Of a stretch of 61,443 nucleotides of DNA, positions 33,054-44,770 are shown in pieces. The first letter of the stretch is position 1. Each line of letters starts with the position of its first letter. The translations under genes and the position numbers were made by a program. The notes beneath the pieces are model-generated. The model saw only the letters and a program-made list of their open reading frames with translations. It made no database searches and was not told the DNA's origin. This DNA is from Chloroflexota bacterium (GTDB lineage: Bacteria; Chloroflexota; UBA11872; VXOZ01): contig JAJEAH010000003.1 of NCBI GenBank assembly GCA_022824225.1, positions 1-61,443 of the forward strand, in the 5' to 3' direction.

Positions 33054-36000
33054 CTATCGCCTAATTGGGTCCGCTATTGGGCCGATAAAATTGAAGGCGA
33101 TACCAAAACCTCTTACGGTACGTCCGTAAGCGAGATCCTCGTTAGGAAAGTCGCGGCCCAAAATAACAATTCCTCGATTTATCTGACTTACCCGAATCAC
33201 GAATCGACCCTCACTTCGCTCCCTCTCAACACGTCCCTCAAAGCGGAGCGGCGTACCATCCGAATCAGTCAGAATGTGTCGCTTAATGACGCGTCCAGAA
33301 AACTCGAAAGCTGTTTCCTCATCTAAGTCGCGAAAAACTTGATTGGCTGTATGTTCATCCCCAATCAACCAAGTTAAGACAGCCTCCAAATAGCGGGGCA
33401 AGCGACGCGAAGCTTCCCCTGATGCCTGATTTAGAGCTTGCACAATCTCCAAGACCCCCCGCCTGGTCACCTCATCAAAAGGCAAAGGTTGTCGCTCGCC
33501 ATGCAAGGGCAGCGGCCATCTCCTCATCTCCGCAATCCAGCAGCAATCAAGCAATAGAGACAGGCACCTTGCGTCGCCCTCAATCTTGTTAAATCTGGCA
33601 TGCAAGAATTCAGCAGCGCGCCTCGCATTCACCAGATCCTCTTTAGCAGTTACCTCAATCTTATATCGGTCCAACTCCTTTACAAAATCGCGTGCTCGCA
33701 AGAAGTATCCAGCAGTAGAACCGCTGTTCTCAAGCGCTGCGTAAGCATCATCGGTCAAACTGTTGTCTTGAAGCACACTCCCCGACATCATCCGTCGCGT
33801 TTCGAATTTCTCTCGCTGATTTGGCGGCAATGACTCTGGCTGAACCTGGTCTTGGGTAGAGTAGATGTCAGCCGCTAGCTCAATACGCTGTAATTCAGTC
33901 AGACTATTGGACTTAAGGAGGTCCAAAGGCGTCCATAGACCTACGTCCAAAGGATAGTAGCTGTCAGAAGCGCTCGCCGCTTCATGTATCGCTGTGCGGG
34001 CAGTCAGGTAAGACGACCAAATCAAGGCATCTGGACTATTTAGGTCTGCTCGATAGCGTGCCAGGAACCCATAAATTGCGGCGCGCTCGCCTAGCAGGTT
34101 TTGCTTCGTTCTTTTACCTGAATGAACGCTCCCATCTGCAATACCATCGAGGGCATACTGTATAGCGTCGCGTGCCTCTTCCAAGAGTGGTTCCCTATCC
34201 ATGTCTTCCACCTCGTCGCAGCGAATTGCGCTCCGTCTGAATGCCGACTCCTGCAGAATCAGACTTGCATCCACAACATTGTACTTTTCGCGCAACGTCG
34301 TCAGGGTACGAGCAATTTCGACGTATACATGCTTGTAACGCTGTCCGCGCAAACCGTCGTCACTAACCTGCTGAAGAAGATTCAGCAAGAACCGGACTTC
34401 ATACCTATCCCAGTCAATTCCGGTGCGAACCGCACCAATTAGCTCGAGAAGTCGTCTAGCCTCACCGTCTGCTCCACCGAGGCGACGCCAGCAAATGAGC
34501 TGCGCTTCAAGTATCAGCCTAGGAACTACAAGCAGTTCAGTGCCTTCAGGATCCGCATCTTCCCAGCGGAACAAATCCAAGTCATGGAATAGGTCAGCAA
34601 TCAGCGAATGGTCGACAACTCCAGAGTGCTCAGTTACAGAACGCACAAGCAAATTGACAGGAATAGGACAATTTAGACTCCCAGCCAACATCACTAGATC
34701 GATAATACGCCCTGCCGCATCATCGGCCTCAATCTGCAGCAATTCACTTTGACGTTCATCGAATACTGGACCGTAGTCACTTAGCAGACCTGCATCTTTC
34801 ATCGCCTCCTGCATTTGGGTTATTGGAAGAACTGGGCGAGACTGGCGACCACGCAAGCGCAGAACCTCTTCTGCATCGATTGCTTCAGAGCCAAGACCCG
34901 CACCAATGCGGGGACGGCTTGCAGGTAAGACACGGTAGAGGTAAGCAAGGATGTGATGGTCTAGCGTGGACGGATCAGGCGTTTTGAAGTCGAAGCGCTT
35001 TAGCAGAGCTTCAAGACTGTCCCATTCATCTCCTGAGAGGATGGTAGGGGCTTCACAGCTGACGTATGCACTGCTTCCTGAGCTTTCAGGAACCCGATAC
35101 TGTGAGCCTAGCACTACTACACGACGCCCCCGACTTCTAAGGCCCGTCAGGAGTTCATGGTATTGATCTACATCCTTATTGGCATCACACACAAGCAGTG
35201 TGGCCTTCGCACCAGCCCTCTCAGCTGCCTCGCAAAAGTCCGATACATCCTCGGGTTGCGGGATGCGACCCATAGAATAGAGAACTGGCGCAATCTTCCT
35301 TTCGCGGACACGAGCTACAGTGCGAGCCAAGGCAACTGATTTTCCAGTTCCCGATTGACCTTCTACAATTATTGGGGTCTTGATACCGGCGTGGTTGTTG
35401 ATGGCAGCAAAAACCTTGCGATGTAGCCTACGCTCAAATGTCCTCTCAATTGCAAAATCGCGCCGAACTCCCTCTACGAGCAGGCGAGGACCTTCCAGAT
35501 CGCCATGAAAGCGGCGAAAGGTATCGTATTTTGCATCTTTGCCGAGTGGAGGCAGGAAGGCGGTCCAAGAATCATCCACAATTGAGGCTACAGCTTCGAC
35601 TCGCAACCGTTCTTCAGGTGTTGTTTCTATGGTGCTGCTACCAAGACTGATTACGCCAACATCTTCCGACTCAGGAGGCGTAATGCTTGTTAGCCTATTC
35701 AATGCGCGAAGCTCACCTGCAAGCGTGCCGAGTCGCTGAGCTTCAACAAGGATTCGGTTTGATGCTACAAGTTCATCGAAATCTTCTGCCACATCGCCGT
35801 CAATACCTGGCCTGCCGCCACACCAGATTACTTGTCTTGGATATGCTTTCCCTAGAATACCTAGAAGGTCTTCGATCCTGAACCAGTCTGTGCCAGATTG
35901 GAACCCTTCGACAACAATTATGCCGAGGGTCGTAGCTGTTTCCAAAACACGATTGAGAAGGGGCACTGCATGCCCAGTCCGCCGGCTAGTTAGTTCTGTT

Positions 36001-36470
36001 CTGCTCGCCGGAGGCCGAGCTTGTGAGTCGAGTGTGACAGCGCCAGCGTGACTAAAGAGATAACTGAGTGGTGGACGTGCTCTGCTGCGAACACTGCCCG
36101 GCCGCTCACTCTCAGTAAGCACAATAGTAGGTTCGCGTCCCGAGCTTTCAAGAAGATCGCTCAACGTCGGGTCCAGACTGGAAGTAAACACTGCACTCCA
36201 GGGCAACTCTGCCAAGGCTTCCAACGATGATGAATGGACACGCCGCCTGTAACGTTCAGACAACCACTCATAGAACTCCGGAGACACTGGCTCTCTACTC
36301 AACAAGGCTGACCATCCACCCTGGAACTGGTTGTCACGTTCTAGCCTATGAAGAGCGCTTAATAGTAGTGAATCACCGTCTTCAGAGTCTGCCCATGCAT
36401 CCTGTCCAAGGATCAGGACGATTGGCCGCTGCTCCTCAATAGCAGAAATTAGTAGATCACTTGGTGTCAT
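33054..36470 (-). CDS. SIR2-like / P-loop (STAND-type) NTPase, putative defence protein
   Basis: This gene encodes 1138 residues from ATG 36470; a TTG at 36491 would add 7. Residues about 1-220 resemble a degenerate SIR2-like Rossmann domain. The first strand IVLILGQD stands where GAG would be, and WSAVFTSSLDP (near 92-101) stands where TTNYD would be. YLFSHAG has the HG-like position, and LGIIVVEGFQSGTDWF resembles the GySxxD strand. A P-loop GQSGTGKS is at 371-378 and a Walker B LLVCDAN at about 426-431 (D429). The last 700 residues are mostly helical, as in sensor arms of STAND proteins. The loss of the catalytic Asn suggests an altered activity. AT-rich, so likely acquired. Confidence 0.72.
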   Translation of the reverse strand: MTPSDLLISAIEEQRPIVLILGQDAWADSEDGDSLLLSALHRLERDNQFQGGWSALLSREPVSPEFYEWLSERYRRRVHSSSLEALAELPWSAVFTSSLDPTLSDLLESSGREPTIVLTESERPGSVRSRARPPLSYLFSHAGAVTLDSQARPPASRTELTSRRTGHAVPLLNRVLETATTLGIIVVEGFQSGTDWFRIEDLLGILGKAYPRQVIWCGGRPGIDGDVAEDFDELVASNRILVEAQRLGTLAGELRALNRLTSITPPESEDVGVISLGSSTIETTPEERLRVEAVASIVDDSWTAFLPPLGKDAKYDTFRRFHGDLEGPRLLVEGVRRDFAIERTFERRLHRKVFAAINNHAGIKTPIIVEGQSGTGKSVALARTVARVRERKIAPVLYSMGRIPQPEDVSDFCEAAERAGAKATLLVCDANKDVDQYHELLTGLRSRGRRVVVLGSQYRVPESSGSSAYVSCEAPTILSGDEWDSLEALLKRFDFKTPDPSTLDHHILAYLYRVLPASRPRIGAGLGSEAIDAEEVLRLRGRQSRPVLPITQMQEAMKDAGLLSDYGPVFDERQSELLQIEADDAAGRIIDLVMLAGSLNCPIPVNLLVRSVTEHSGVVDHSLIADLFHDLDLFRWEDADPEGTELLVVPRLILEAQLICWRRLGGADGEARRLLELIGAVRTGIDWDRYEVRFLLNLLQQVSDDGLRGQRYKHVYVEIARTLTTLREKYNVVDASLILQESAFRRSAIRCDEVEDMDREPLLEEARDAIQYALDGIADGSVHSGKRTKQNLLGERAAIYGFLARYRADLNSPDALIWSSYLTARTAIHEAASASDSYYPLDVGLWTPLDLLKSNSLTELQRIELAADIYSTQDQVQPESLPPNQREKFETRRMMSGSVLQDNSLTDDAYAALENSGSTAGYFLRARDFVKELDRYKIEVTAKEDLVNARRAAEFLHARFNKIEGDARCLSLLLDCCWIAEMRRWPLPLHGERQPLPFDEVTRRGVLEIVQALNQASGEASRRLPRYLEAVLTWLIGDEHTANQVFRDLDEETAFEFSGRVIKRHILTDSDGTPLRFEGRVERERSEGRFVIRVSQINRGIVILGRDFPNEDLAYGRTVRGFGIAFNFIGPIADPIRR

Positions 36471-36656
36471 CTTCGTTGCAGCTTTTCCCAAATTGAGTCG
36501 TTCCCTACCTGTTACGCAGCGAGAACTGTGTCATCAGGCTTGCCTTACCCCACCCAATGTATAGAAACCCTGAAGCGCCATATTGCTCCATTTAGTCCCG
36601 ACTTGCCCTTGTTGCTGAAGCAAGTAACCTAGGCAGCAGTCAAAACGCATTCCTTC

Positions 36657-39350
<2,694 letters not shown>

Positions 39351-39412
39351 CCTGGCGCTTTCCTCTCTCGTCCACGCTGCGTTTTCTCGGTCCAATTCTC
39401 TGCGTCATAGCA

Positions 39413-39446
39413 ACAAAAACCCGCTCTCATCACCTGACGAGAGCGG
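39413..39446 (-). terminator. Intrinsic terminator in the valS leader
   Basis: On the minus strand CCGCTCTC pairs with GAGAGCGG (39439-39446 with 39421-39428) around a 10-nt loop, followed by GTTTTTGTT. It lies about 65 nt before the valS start and about 200 nt after tRNA-Glu. It may simply end the tRNA transcript or act as an attenuator for valS. Confidence 0.7.
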
Positions 39447-39464
39447 CCGGACGACACCTACTGC

Positions 39465-39514
39465 GGTTAGCATAGCAGTTGCCGCGCATGCAGCCGAGCG
39501 CGGCAACGCTAACC
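39465..39514 (-). ncRNA. Long hairpin in the tRNA-Glu/valS spacer
   Basis: On the minus strand GGTTAGC + GTTGCCGCGC (39514-39498) pairs with GCGCGGCAAC (39487-39478) and GCTAACC (39471-39465). This gives 17 perfect base pairs interrupted only by a 6-nt bulge (TGCTAT) on one side, with a 10-nt loop. It directly precedes the terminator at 39413-39446. It lacks the T-box consensus. It is a candidate cis-regulatory leader of valS or a transcript stabiliser. Confidence 0.5.
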
Positions 39515-39646
39515 AATTAGCATCCTTGTAGTTTTCTCTCCGATACCCCACTGTCCATGAGGACCATCTCAATAAGCTATACGGCAATAGTGTCTCACGA
39601 AAATAGACTTCACAACAAGCCAGCTACCTGCTGTGAAGCCCAATCT

Positions 39647-39723
39647 TGGTAGCGCATACGGGATTCGAACCCGTGATCTCCGCCTTGAGAGGGCGGTGTC
39701 CTAGGCCTCTAGACGAATGCGCC
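39647..39723 (-). tRNA. tRNA-Glu (anticodon CTC), CCA encoded
   Basis: The full cloverleaf folds. The acceptor stem GGCGCAT/ATGCGCT has one G-U pair at its end. The D arm is GTCT...GGAC. The anticodon stem CCGCC/GGCGG closes loop CTCTCAA (anticodon CTC). The T arm is ACGGG-TTCGAAT-CCCGT. A73 and the CCA end (39649-39647) are encoded. A consensus promoter lies 34 bp upstream. Confidence 0.96.
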
Positions 39724-39757
39724 ACGTTGCGGTGCGCCGCACAATCTCCTCAGACTG

Positions 39758-39786
39758 AGTATAGGTAAAATCACCGTGCCAGTCAA
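39758..39786 (-). promoter_or_regulatory. Sigma-70 promoter of tRNA-Glu
   Basis: TTGACT (39786-39781) and TATACT (39763-39758) on the minus strand are separated by exactly 17 bp and end 34 bp before the tRNA. This is the best-matching promoter in the window. It may also supply read-through transcription into valS. Confidence 0.8.
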
Positions 39787-40025
39787 GGCTATGGCCTGCC
39801 GGATGGGACACCACGCCATGGCAGTGGCAGGACACGACGGACAACGTCAATCGCGCGAACACTACACGGGCGCAGCGCGCGTACGCAGAGCCGGCCGGAA
39901 CGTGAAGGGCTGCGGTCGCCAGCCAAATCGAGTCGCCGAGGTGTCCCTGCGCACCACCTTGACATACAATGGTGACGCGCCACACTGACCAGTCGCGCCA
40001 AAGTTTTCCTATGGAGCCGGTACGG

Positions 40026-41156
40026 ATGAATACGGTCCTGCGCGTATTGCGCCCACTATGCTTCCTTCTGCTTTGCGGTAGCCTGTTGCTGACGAGTTGC
40101 CTGACTGCCGCTGAAGAACGGGCGATTCTCAAATCCGCGCTGCTGCTGACTGAGGTGCTGCCGCAGATTCCCTTCAAGCCGCTGGACACTCTTGGCAATC
40201 CCATGCGCCAAGAGCGCACCACGTACGGCGGCGACGATCCGGCGCTGTATGGCGATTACTACCTGCCGGAGGGGGCGGGCCCGTACGGCGCAATTCTCAT
40301 CTACCTGGGCATCGCCTCACCGGCGGACGATCCCTACGCGCAGGCGCTGGTGCGCGGTCTGGCGCGGCAGGGCGTTGTGGTGCTCATCCATCAATCGAGC
40401 CGCATGGAAGCCGGCATCATCGATCCCATCGAGGTCGAGGGTATCGTGCAGGCGGTGCGCCACCTGCGGGACCGGCCGGAGGTCGACCGGGAGCGCATCG
40501 GTATCCTTGGCTTTTCGGTGGGAGCGGGGCTGGCCCTGCGGGCGGCGGCCGATTCCCGGGTGCGCGACGACGTGGCGTTCGTGCATAGCTTCGGCGGCTA
40601 CTTCGATGCGGCAAGCGTGCTGAGCGCGGTGACAACCGAACAGGTACGGGTGCACGGTCGCGCCGAACCCTGGACGCCGGACCCTCTGGCCGCCAGCCTC
40701 TTCCAAAACGCGCTGCTGGCGACGGTGCCGAGCGCCGCGGAACGAGCGCAACTCCACGCCGCCCTGAACGGCGACGGCGAGCCGCCGGCAACGTTGTCCA
40801 GGCGGGGGCGGACGCTGCTCGCCCTCTATGCGAACCGCGACCCGCGCCGCACGGCGCAGATACTGGCGGACGACCCGATGCTGGCTCGCTGGCTGGCCGA
40901 GATTTCGCCGGCGGCTGTGCTGCATGACGTGCGGGCGCGGCTCTACATCGCCCACGACCACGCCGACGCGTTTCTGCCCTACAGCGAATCTCTGGATCTT
41001 GCGGCCGCCGCGCGTGAGCACACCACCGTGGTCTTCCGGTCTTTCGTTCTATTCGCCCACTTGTATCCCACCAACGACGCCGACCAATTCATCTTTTTGC
41101 GGGAGGTGTGGAATCTCTATTGGCACGTGGTTGCCGTGCTGGAGGAAGTTGCCTAA
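40026..41156 (+). CDS. Alpha/beta-hydrolase lipoprotein (dienelactone-hydrolase-like)
   Basis: This gene encodes 376 residues from ATG 40026, with GGAG upstream. The signal peptide ends in a lipobox LTSC (C25), so the enzyme is anchored outside the membrane. The hydrolase fold shows GAILIYLGIASP, the nucleophile elbow ILGFSVGAGLAL (Ser in G-F-S-V-G), the Asp-bearing LYIAHDHADAFLPY and a C-terminal VLFAHLYP His. Substrate unknown; esters or lactones are likely. It stands alone, divergent from the tRNA-Glu/valS unit. Confidence 0.8.
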   Translation: MNTVLRVLRPLCFLLLCGSLLLTSCLTAAEERAILKSALLLTEVLPQIPFKPLDTLGNPMRQERTTYGGDDPALYGDYYLPEGAGPYGAILIYLGIASPADDPYAQALVRGLARQGVVVLIHQSSRMEAGIIDPIEVEGIVQAVRHLRDRPEVDRERIGILGFSVGAGLALRAAADSRVRDDVAFVHSFGGYFDAASVLSAVTTEQVRVHGRAEPWTPDPLAASLFQNALLATVPSAAERAQLHAALNGDGEPPATLSRRGRTLLALYANRDPRRTAQILADDPMLARWLAEISPAAVLHDVRARLYIAHDHADAFLPYSESLDLAAAAREHTTVVFRSFVLFAHLYPTNDADQFIFLREVWNLYWHVVAVLEEVA

Positions 41157-41202
41157 GGGCTGACGTGGGGTGATGCGCGTTCCTGCGTCAAGAGGCGGGG
41201 GA

Positions 41203-41400
41203 CAAGCCCCAATAGAGTCGCATTAAAGCCAACAGCCAGGGTCGGATTGCCGCTACCCGGACTGTCAACCACGGTAGGGGCACGACATGTCGTGCCCCTA
41301 CAACGTGGGACAGCGTTGCCATCACGTAAGCAAGGTAGTTTTGCCGCACTTGACCGAGTGTCTGGGCTCAATGCGACAGCATTGAGGACAAGCCCCCGCG
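41203..41400. repeat. MITE-like element, copy B
   Basis: About 190 bp are bounded by imperfect terminal inverted repeats. The left end is CAAGCCCCAATAGAGTCGCA (41204 on). The right end reads GGCTCAATGCGACAGCATTG followed by AGGACAAGCCCC. A perfect 28-bp palindrome is at 41274-41301 (GTAGGGGCACGACATGTCGT...). Copy A is at 15036-15205 and a partial left end is at the window end. There is no coding capacity. Confidence 0.75.
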
Positions 41401-41512
41401 CTACGCGCGAAGAGGTTGCCGTGCTGGAGGGGGTTGCTGTGGTCGCAGCGGCGGTGGACAAGCTGCAAGACTCGCCTGAGACCATGCGGATGGAGCGCGG
41501 ATTCAGCGCCGC

Positions 41513-43180
41513 CTACATATGGTCTGGCGCGGACATGCCCATCAGGTGCAGGCAGCGCGCTAGCACGAGCCTTGCGGCGTGCACGAGTTGCAGCCGCGCG
41601 TGAGAGAGCGGGCGATCGTCGGCGTCCAACACGCGGCAGTCGCGGTAGAACGCGTGGAAGAGGCCCGCCAACTCTTGCGCGAAGAACGCCAGCCGGTGGG
41701 GGGCTAGTTGCACGGCAATGTCCTCGACGAGTTCAGGCAAGCGCACCATGTGGCGGAGCATGTCCAACTCGGCCGGATGCCGCAGCAGGGCCAGGTTGGC
41801 CGCATCGCGGTCGAAGCCTTCCTGTTGGGCGCGGTCGAGAATGCTCACCGTGCGGGCGTGGGCGTATTGGATGTAGTAGACGGGATTCTCGTCGGACTCT
41901 TGCTGGGCGAGATCGAGGTCGAACGTCATGGCGGTGTCCGGCGACCGAGCCACCAAGAAATAGCGGCTGGCGTCCACGCCAACTTCATCCACCACCTCGC
42001 GCACGGTCACCACGTCACCCGTGCGCTTGGACATGCGCACCTCTTCGCCGCCCCGCAGCACCCGCACGAGTTGATAGAGCAGCACCGTCAGCCGCTCCGG
42101 GTCGTGACCGAGGGCGGCCATAGAGGCTTTCACCCGCGGCACGTGCCCGTGGTGGTCCGCGCCCCACACGTCGATGAGGGTGGTGTAGCCGCGTTCCAGC
42201 TTGTAGGCGTGGTAGGCGATGTCGGCGGCAAAGTAGGTGGGGTCGCCGGTGCTGCGCACGAGCACGTTGTCCTTGTCTTCCTCCACGTCCGTAGAGACGA
42301 ACCAGACCGCGCCCTCCCGCTCGGCCACGCGTCCGCGCTCCCGCAACGTGTCGATCGCGCCTTGCACGCGCCCCTCGTCTTCCAGCCAGGCTTGGGAGAG
42401 CCACTCGTCGAACTCCACACCCAGCAGGGCGCAGTCGTCCCGGATGGAGGTCAGCATCAAGGCCAGGCCGCGCTCGTGAAGTTGCTGCAGCGCCTCGCTT
42501 TCCGGCAAGTCCAGCAACGAGTCTCCTTCTGCTTCCTTGACCTGCGCCGCAAGCTCCACCATGTATTCTCCGGCGTAGCCGTCCGCCGGCACATGCGCGT
42601 CAACGCCGTGCAACTGCCGGTAGCGCGCCAGCAGCGTGCGGGCAAAGGTGTCCATCTGGCTGCCCACGTCATTGACATAATACTCCCGCTGCACCGCAAA
42701 GTTCGCGGCGGCGAGCACGCGGGCCAGCGTGTCGCCCAGCACGATGTTGCGTCCGCTGCCAATCGTCAACGGGCCGGTGGGGTTGGCGCTGCCAAATTCG
42801 ATTTGCAGCGCCGCGCCGCCGCCCACGTCGCAGTCGCCGTAGGTGGATCCTTGCGCGCTGATGTCCCCCACCTGGCGTGCTAACCACTGTTCGCTCAGCC
42901 GGAAGTTGATGAATCCCGGCGGGGCCGCGGCAGCCTCCGCAAGGTAAGGGCTTTCCGGCAGCGCCGCCACGATGACCTCAGCCACCTGCATGGGCGGCAT
43001 GCGCACCGCGCGCGAAAGCCGCAAGGCAAGATTGGAGGCGTAGTCAGCCTTCTCCGGCGGGGCGTACTCCACGGTGACGTCGGTGGTAGCAAGAGGCGGG
43101 AGCCGATTTTCCCGCTGCGCAGCCAGTAGGGCGTGTGTCAGCAGGTCGTGTATGTGGGCGCGCGCGGATTGTGTGCTCAT
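41513..43180 (-). CDS. argS: Arginyl-tRNA synthetase with altered HIGH motif
   Basis: The enzyme charges tRNA-Arg. It has 555 residues with the usual N-terminal Add-1 domain, class Ia core and DALR anticodon domain (residues about 430-555, with YIQYAHARTVSILDRA). The context SANPTGPLTIGSGRN is clearly the HIGH region, but HxGH is replaced by T139-I-G-S142. KMSKS reads RMSKRTG. The editing-free core has REYYVNDVGSQMDTFA and VWGADHHGHVPRVKA, which are typical. Both histidines of HIGH are missing, an unusual feature for an essential enzyme. The gene is monocistronic. Confidence 0.93.
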   Translation of the reverse strand: MSTQSARAHIHDLLTHALLAAQRENRLPPLATTDVTVEYAPPEKADYASNLALRLSRAVRMPPMQVAEVIVAALPESPYLAEAAAAPPGFINFRLSEQWLARQVGDISAQGSTYGDCDVGGGAALQIEFGSANPTGPLTIGSGRNIVLGDTLARVLAAANFAVQREYYVNDVGSQMDTFARTLLARYRQLHGVDAHVPADGYAGEYMVELAAQVKEAEGDSLLDLPESEALQQLHERGLALMLTSIRDDCALLGVEFDEWLSQAWLEDEGRVQGAIDTLRERGRVAEREGAVWFVSTDVEEDKDNVLVRSTGDPTYFAADIAYHAYKLERGYTTLIDVWGADHHGHVPRVKASMAALGHDPERLTVLLYQLVRVLRGGEEVRMSKRTGDVVTVREVVDEVGVDASRYFLVARSPDTAMTFDLDLAQQESDENPVYYIQYAHARTVSILDRAQQEGFDRDAANLALLRHPAELDMLRHMVRLPELVEDIAVQLAPHRLAFFAQELAGLFHAFYRDCRVLDADDRPLSHARLQLVHAARLVLARCLHLMGMSAPDHM

Positions 43181-43475
43181 CGTATCTCGTGACCAATGTG
43201 GGGGAGCAACGCGGCATCGTGCCGCCGCTGTGTGCCAGTTCGGCGCCGAGCGCTAAGCTCCGCTACTACGAAATGAAGATAGCGACCGGGTCGGGGCCGC
43301 TATTGGTACCCTCTATAGTACGCCAGCGGCGCCGCTTGTTACAAGCTCTGGCGCGGCCTGGCGGCCAAGGCGCGGGAATGATGCGCGGACCCGCGTGGTA
43401 TCCTTACCGTAATCCAAGAATCTGGCGGGAAGAATCCGCGCTGACGCGCCAACGCACAGGAAAGCAGCAACCAAC

Positions 43476-44315
43476 ATGATCGTTGACGTTCACTCCCACA
43501 TGTCGGACGCGAATCTGCATTTGACGGACGAATTCAAAGCCGATCTCGGTTCCTCGTGGCAGGGGCTTACCATCGACGCAACGCCAGCGATACACCAACA
43601 GGCCGTGGACGCCGTGGACGCCATCATCGTCTTCCCGCTCTACGCGCCGTACAGCGGCATCGTGGTGCCCAACGAGTACGTGGCCGACTACGTGCGCGGC
43701 GCCGGCGCAAACGTCATAGGCTTTGCGAGTGTCGACGCCAACGACGCGGACGCTCCCGATCAGCTCGAGCACGCCGCAAAGCAACTAGGCTTGCGCGGTC
43801 TCAAGATTGGCCCCATCTACCAGGGATATGATCCGCTTGGCCAGGGAGCGGCTGCCATGTTTGCCAAAGCGGAAGCCCTCGGCCTGCCCGTTATGTGGCA
43901 CCACGGCACGACCTTCGTGCGCAAGGCCCCGCTCAAGTACGCGCAGCCGTATCAGGTCGATGAGGTTGCCATCCGCTTCCCCGATCTCAAGATTATCGTG
44001 GCACACATGGGCCATCCCGGCATCGGCGAGACGGTTTCAGTCGTGCGCAAGCATCCGAACGTCTACACCGATATTAGCGGTCTCTACCCCCGCCCGTGGC
44101 AGTACTACAACGCGCTCATCACCGCCATTGAGTACGGCACCGCCGACAAGCTGCTCTTCGGTACCGACTTCCCGCTCTTCTCCGCCGCCGACACGTTGGC
44201 CGGACTGCGCAACGTCAACGCCTTGGTGGAGGGCACGGCGCTGCCGCGCGTGCCGGAAGGCGTGATCGAGGGCATCATCCACCGTGAGAGCCTGTCGCTG
44301 CTTGGCTTAGCGTAA
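43476..44315 (+). CDS. Metal-dependent amidohydrolase (TIM-barrel, PF04909)
   Basis: This gene encodes 279 residues from ATG 43476. The metal-binding H-x-H is MIVDVHSHMSD at the N-terminus. MWHHGTTFV, IIVAHMGHPGIGETV and LLFGTDFPLFSA (with the catalytic Asp) follow in the usual order for the amidohydrolase-2 family. Members act as hydrolases or decarboxylases on ring acids and lactones. No signal peptide is present. It is transcribed divergently from argS. Substrate cannot be assigned. Confidence 0.87.
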   Translation: MIVDVHSHMSDANLHLTDEFKADLGSSWQGLTIDATPAIHQQAVDAVDAIIVFPLYAPYSGIVVPNEYVADYVRGAGANVIGFASVDANDADAPDQLEHAAKQLGLRGLKIGPIYQGYDPLGQGAAAMFAKAEALGLPVMWHHGTTFVRKAPLKYAQPYQVDEVAIRFPDLKIIVAHMGHPGIGETVSVVRKHPNVYTDISGLYPRPWQYYNALITAIEYGTADKLLFGTDFPLFSAADTLAGLRNVNALVEGTALPRVPEGVIEGIIHRESLSLLGLA

Positions 44316-44560
44316 GTTCTACACCGTATGAGGCGCCCATGGCGTATCATTTGTTCCCTTGGCCGTACGCCTCCTGTTGGCAAGACTATCAAGGGAGAAG
44401 ACAGCCGGAGTTGCTGCGAGCGAATCAGCCGTTCGTGCTGAGCTTGTCGAAGCACTCTTGGCATTGCGGGCAAGTGTGTAGCTAGTACGCTTCCTTCCGC
44501 CACTTGGACTTCGACAGGCTCAGTCCGAACGGTAAAGGGAGATTTCCGAGCGGTGATACG

Positions 44561-44770
44561 GTCAGCCCCGTGCGGTGAAGGGATAGTTGGTACGTGGCCG
44601 GGCCGGAACCCGTGATCAAGGGTCAGCCCCGTGCGGTGAGGGGATAGTTTCACCGTTCCGGTCGTGGTGCAGCGGAATCGCGTCAGCCCCGTGCGGTGAG
44701 GGGATAGTTCTAATGACGTGGTGCTCCGTGCTGGACTCGAACGTCAGCCCCGAGCGGTGAAGGGATAGTT
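44561..44770 (+). CRISPR. Orphan CRISPR array, type I-E-like, 4 repeats and 3 spacers
   Basis: Four 28-bp repeats lie at 44561-44588, 44622-44649, 44682-44709 and 44743-44770. Consensus begins GTCAGCCCCGTGCGGTGAGG and ends GGATAGTT, with the CCCC...GGGG dyad of type I-E repeats. Spacers are 33, 32 and 33 bp and differ from one another. Repeat 4 has one change in the core (CGAGC for CGTGC), and repeats 1 and 4 share GAAGGGAT instead of GAGGGGAT. A degenerate half-repeat (CCGAGCGGTGA) lies just before the array. There are no cas genes in the window. By analogy with type I-E the leader should be on the left. The rest of 44316-44843 holds two copies of the TTCGACAGGCTCAG element. Confidence 0.88.

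Noticed and set aside
32099-36656. Integration sites flanking the AT-rich island
   Set aside because: I looked for direct repeats, an integrase or a tRNA at the edges and found none; the nearest tRNA is about 3 kb away beyond valS.
39440-39540. T-box or valine leader peptide before valS
   Set aside because: No GGTGGNACCGCG sequence. A 16-codon frame (39567-39517) has only two valine codons and no ribosome binding site.
41708-42883. Plus-strand reading frame of 391 codons over argS
   Set aside because: Antisense to argS with no recognisable domain.
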